From positions 1-8,061 of the forward strand of contig JAEWRF010000068.1 of assembly GCA_023460155.1 (NCBI GenBank): 8,061 bases of DNA. The letters run 5' to 3'. The translations under genes were made by a program, and so were the position numbers. This document shows positions 5,834-8,061 of this stretch, piece by piece (positions within the stretch are counted from its first letter, which is position 1; the number at the start of each line of letters is the position of its first letter). Below the pieces are notes generated by a model. That model ran no database searches and was not told the origin of the DNA. It was given only the letters and a program-made list of their open reading frames with translations. The stretch comes from Bacillota bacterium (GTDB taxonomy: Bacteria > Bacillota > Clostridia > Oscillospirales > Acutalibacteraceae).

Positions 5834-6820
5834 TCAGCGAACGCCTTTCATCCGCTTCTGCTGGCGGACATCCTTCCCGACGAATACGATCCGCCGGAAG
5901 CTCCCGATAATCCGGGAGGCGAAACGTTCGGAATAATATTCGACCATTTCCCGGGTGGAAAGATTTGTGCTGATGATGGTGGGCTTTTGTGCCATCAGGC
6001 GGGAATTGACGACGTTGTAGACTGCCGAGGAAGAAAAGGAGCTTTTAAACTCCGTGCCGAGGTCGTCGAGGATCAGCAGGTCGCACGACTGCAGCAGCCC
6101 GATGGTTTCCTCTTCCGGGTCTTTCCCGAAGTGCTCGCTTTCCATCTTCGCGACCAGATTTCCGGCCGAGCCGTACACCACGCCAAATCCTCTCTGAATC
6201 GCCTCGTTGGCAATCGCGAGGGAAAGGTGGGTTTTTCCCAGTCCGGTTCCCCCCGTCAGGATCAGGTTGGCGGAGTGCGGGCCGAAGTGTTCCGCGTAAT
6301 TCTCGCAGAAGCGCAGGGTGCTGCCCATGGTCGCACGCTCGGAGGGTCGGCCGTTTTCCGGCTCATCGGAGTAATAATCCAGCGAGAAGGACGTAAAAGT
6401 CGAAAGGGAAAGAGGGGTGAGCGCGTTCAGACGGCGGCAGGCCTCCTCCCGGAGAAGATTCTTCAGGCAGGAACACATTTTGCCGTCCAGGTAACCGGTG
6501 TCGCCGCATTTTGGGCACGAATAGTGAGGCTCCAGGCCGTCCTCGGGAATGCCGGCTTTCCGCAGCAGTTCTGCAAGTCTGCGCTGCTGTTCCTGATTTT
6601 CTTCTTTCAGCTTTTGCAGGGATTCCTTCGCGTTTCCGCCTCGCAGCACAGCCCGAGCGGCGGAAACGGCGGTTGAGGCCAGAAGGCGTTCCGCCTCTTT
6701 TGCCTCGGGAAAGCGAAGCCGGAGCACGGAGCGGCGCTTTTCCGCTTCCTCCTCGGCGCGCCTGCGCCGGTCCTGCAGAGTTTGCAGGGCGGAGGTGTAA
6801 ACCTCCCTTGAGTATCCCAT
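5834..6820 (-). CDS. DnaC/DnaI-like AAA+ helicase loader
   Basis: The 328-residue product has an N-terminal charged helical region (about 15-90) and a zinc site with C102, C105, C116 and C118 (CPKCGDTGYLDGKMCSC), as in DnaI. The AAA+ ATPase domain has Walker A GGTGLGKT at 190-197, Walker B DLLILDD at 247-253, a sensor-1-like TIISTN at 281-286 and a probable arginine-finger region RFASRIIGSF around 299-308. Family knowledge: such proteins bind and open the replicative DnaB/DnaC helicase ring and place it on DNA at oriC or restart sites. ATG 6820 follows the dnaD-like stop by 4 bases, and its AAGGGAG Shine-Dalgarno overlaps the end of that gene, so the two are coupled. IstB of IS21 elements is a related ATPase, but the zinc module, the dnaD partner and the lack of an IstA transposase favour a replication loader. 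Confidence 0.92.
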   Translation of the reverse strand: MGYSREVYTSALQTLQDRRRRAEEEAEKRRSVLRLRFPEAKEAERLLASTAVSAARAVLRGGNAKESLQKLKEENQEQQRRLAELLRKAGIPEDGLEPHYSCPKCGDTGYLDGKMCSCLKNLLREEACRRLNALTPLSLSTFTSFSLDYYSDEPENGRPSERATMGSTLRFCENYAEHFGPHSANLILTGGTGLGKTHLSLAIANEAIQRGFGVVYGSAGNLVAKMESEHFGKDPEEETIGLLQSCDLLILDDLGTEFKSSFSSSAVYNVVNSRLMAQKPTIISTNLSTREMVEYYSERFASRIIGSFRRIVFVGKDVRQQKRMKGVR

Positions 6821-6824
6821 ATCC

Positions 6825-7862
6825 TCACTCCCTTGTATCGTTGACGCTGGTACGCTCGTATTCGTCGATGTCGAAGGTCAGCGGCTTTTCCTTTCCGCCG
6901 CCTGGCTTTGCCGGATTCGCCCGATCGGCCTTTTCCCTGGCGGCCTGCTCGGGGGTTGAAATGCCTTCCTTTTGCCAGCGTTCCAGAATCCGGTTCATAT
7001 AGCTCACGTTGAATTTGCCGGTTGCGTCCACGGCGCGGTCATAGGCCTCGCGGACCATTTTATCGCTGAATTTCCACTGGAGAATCCACAGGGCGGCAAA
7101 GCCCTCCTCCTTGGCAGAGGGCGAGCGGTGGGGCATTCCCAGAGTCTGCTCTACCGTGCGCCAGGCTTTTTGTGTTTCCGAGAGTCGGCGGAGCTTCTCC
7201 TCCGCCTTTTCGTGGGTGAAGATTTCCTCGTCCGCCCAGTTGATGGCGGCCTTTTCTATGTAGCGCATATTGCTTTTCCCGATGCTCGCGGCGTACTGCA
7301 GCAGCATGATGATGACGTCCGACGGGAGACCGAAATTGTCGTGCAGCATCAGGAGCGTCGCGGAATCGCCGTTGGAGATCAGCCGCCCCAGAATTTCCTG
7401 CGCGCTCTGCATCAGACAGGCGATTTCGGTTGATTCGCTCATCCGCCTTGCGACGAATTCGTTATCCGGCTTCTGCGGGCGTGAAAGAAGGCGGGGCTTC
7501 TGTTCCTCCGGAGGCGATTCCCGTGACGGAGCCTGCGGGTGGCTCTCCTGCACCGGCTGCTTTTCCGGTGCAAACGCGGCTTCCGGCTGCCCGGCTCCGG
7601 CCGGGGGCGGGGCGACGGTTTCTCCGTTCACGGCGACCACGCCCGTTTCCTGCCAGTAGAGCATGGCGTCCCCTACGTCGGCCCGGTCTATCCCAAGGGC
7701 TTCGGCGATGTCCTGCGCTTCGAAGGGCTCCCCCGCGTGGCGGAGAACCCAGAGCAGAACCTTTAGCTGGACGGAACCCGCCAGCTTTAAATTTTGATCA
7801 ACCACAGAGCAGGGAACGGCAAAAACGGAGTTCCACGCTCCTAAATTGATGGAATAGCTCAT
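6825..7862 (-). CDS. DnaD-like primosome protein
   Basis: The 345-residue product has an N-terminal winged-helix-like part (about 28-82: QLKVLLWVLRHAGEPFEAQDIAEALGIDRADV), a Pro/Glu/Gln-rich linker (about 84-135) and two DnaD/DnaB_2-type helical domains (about 144-215 and 234-300). Each domain ends in the family's YxxxIxxxW signature: Y201..A205..W209, with Ala replacing Ile, and Y288..I292..W296. A Lys-rich, disordered tail follows. Family knowledge: DnaD and DnaB of Firmicutes remodel DNA and recruit the helicase and its loader in replication initiation and restart. Two such domains in one chain make it resemble both; Clostridia commonly have a single gene of this type beside the loader. 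ATG 7862 has AAAGGAAG about 7 bases upstream. It is the first gene of a two-gene operon. Confidence 0.9.
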   Translation of the reverse strand: MSYSINLGAWNSVFAVPCSVVDQNLKLAGSVQLKVLLWVLRHAGEPFEAQDIAEALGIDRADVGDAMLYWQETGVVAVNGETVAPPPAGAGQPEAAFAPEKQPVQESHPQAPSRESPPEEQKPRLLSRPQKPDNEFVARRMSESTEIACLMQSAQEILGRLISNGDSATLLMLHDNFGLPSDVIIMLLQYAASIGKSNMRYIEKAAINWADEEIFTHEKAEEKLRRLSETQKAWRTVEQTLGMPHRSPSAKEEGFAALWILQWKFSDKMVREAYDRAVDATGKFNVSYMNRILERWQKEGISTPEQAAREKADRANPAKPGGGKEKPLTFDIDEYERTSVNDTRE

Positions 7863-7897
7863 GATATTCTTCCTTTGAATTCATTTCTGTCCCGACT

Positions 7898-7906
7898 ATT
7901 ATAACA
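7898..7906 (-). promoter_or_regulatory. Extended -10 promoter of the dnaD-dnaC-like operon
   Basis: The minus strand reads TGTTATAAT (7906-7898), a perfect TATAAT with the TGn extension. No good -35 box is seen 16-18 bases upstream, which is common for extended -10 promoters. Transcription would start near 7891, giving a leader of about 30 bases. Confidence 0.75.
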
Positions 7907-7915
7907 TACCCGCAT

Positions 7916-7939
7916 CGGTTAGGGAATCGGGAATAACCG
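7916..7939. repeat. Short inverted repeat upstream of the dnaD promoter
   Basis: CGGTTA (7916-7921) and TAACCG (7934-7939) flank two copies of GGGAAT on the plus strand. The repeat covers the position where the -35 of the dnaD-like promoter would lie. It could be an operator or chance; it does not match a DnaA box. Confidence 0.35.
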
Positions 7940-7970
7940 GACGAAAACGGATATTTTTTGCCGCAGGATA

Positions 7971-8000
7971 TTGACAAAACCATGGTGCTTGGCATATAAT
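7971..8000 (+). promoter_or_regulatory. Sigma-A promoter of the tRNA gene
   Basis: Perfect TTGACA (7971-7976) and TATAAT (7995-8000) with an 18-base spacer, 18 bases before the mature tRNA 5' end. It is divergent from the dnaD-like promoter. Confidence 0.88.
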
Positions 8001-8018
8001 ACGTAATGCACCGCCGAT

Positions 8019-8061
8019 GCGAACGTAGCTCATCTGGTAGAGCGCCACCTTGCCAAGGTGG
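8019..8061 (+). tRNA. tRNA-Gly (GCC anticodon), 3' end cut by window
   Basis: The first 43 bases of a tRNA are visible: acceptor strand GCGAACG (8019-8025), T8-A9, D stem GCTC/GAGC (8028-8031 with 8040-8043) with a GG in the D loop, and anticodon stem CCACC/GGTGG (8045-8049 with 8057-8061) around loop TTGCCAA. The anticodon is GCC (8052-8054), reading GGC/GGU glycine codons. The variable loop, T arm and 3' acceptor strand are outside the window, so the acceptor stem cannot be checked. More tRNA genes may follow. Confidence 0.93.

Noticed and set aside
5774..6676. A 300-residue open frame on the plus strand opposite the helicase loader
   Set aside because: It is antisense to a clear AAA+ gene with Walker motifs, has no ribosome binding site, overlaps the prfB terminator, and its residues resemble no family; long antisense frames are expected at this GC content.
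5834..6820. IstB transposition ATPase of an IS21 element
   Set aside because: There is no istA transposase and no terminal repeats, and the N-terminal zinc module plus the coupled dnaD-like gene fit a helicase loader.
7798..7995. A 65-residue minus-strand frame over the dnaD start and the tRNA promoter
   Set aside because: It is out of frame with dnaD and overlaps the promoters of two real genes.
1..8061. Phage, insertion sequence, CRISPR or defence island
   Set aside because: No transposase, integrase, direct-repeat array or abrupt compositional shift was seen; the genes are conserved housekeeping functions.

Overview
The window looks like a chromosomal housekeeping segment from a Gram-positive Clostridia-class bacterium of middling to fairly high GC, plausibly Oscillospiraceae/Ruminococcaceae-like. 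The evidence is a membrane kinase with extracellular PASTA repeats, a DnaD-type primosome protein paired with a DnaC/DnaI helicase loader, a zinc-site S18, strong AGGAGG ribosome binding sites and consensus sigma-A promoters. The family-level placement is inference from gene content only. No phage, insertion sequence, CRISPR array or defence gene is visible.

Layout, left to right. Positions 1-1080 (+) hold the 3' part of a PASTA-domain Ser/Thr kinase-like gene. It converges on a minus-strand block across a strong hairpin that can terminate both strands (1096-1142). The minus-strand block, read right to left, is a RING/zinc-ribbon membrane protein (4366-3311), galU (3274-2399), then, from its own promoter and structured leader, rpsF (2272-1928), ssb (1921-1454) and rpsR (1418-1155). 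A divergent intergenic region (4367-4601) carries back-to-back promoters for the RING gene (-) and prfB (+, 4602-5711). prfB converges on a second minus-strand operon, dnaD-like (7862-6825) followed by a dnaC/dnaI-like loader (6820-5834), and each strand has its own terminator in the gap. At the right edge a consensus promoter drives a tRNA-Gly(GCC) gene cut by the window end.

How the genes fit together: S6, S18 and SSB form the classic rpsF-ssb-rpsR operon linking ribosome assembly to replication. The DnaD-like protein and AAA+ loader would load the replicative helicase. RF2 terminates translation at UGA/UAA. GalU makes UDP-glucose for envelope glycans. The PASTA kinase would sense cell-wall fragments.

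Most of the window is conserved and ordinary; I do not see a convincing undescribed multi-gene system. The points most worth a second look are prfB without its usual programmed frameshift, the uncharacterised RING/zinc-ribbon membrane protein co-directional with galU, the structured rpsF leader (candidate S6:S18 autoregulatory element), and the atypical activation segment of the PASTA kinase.
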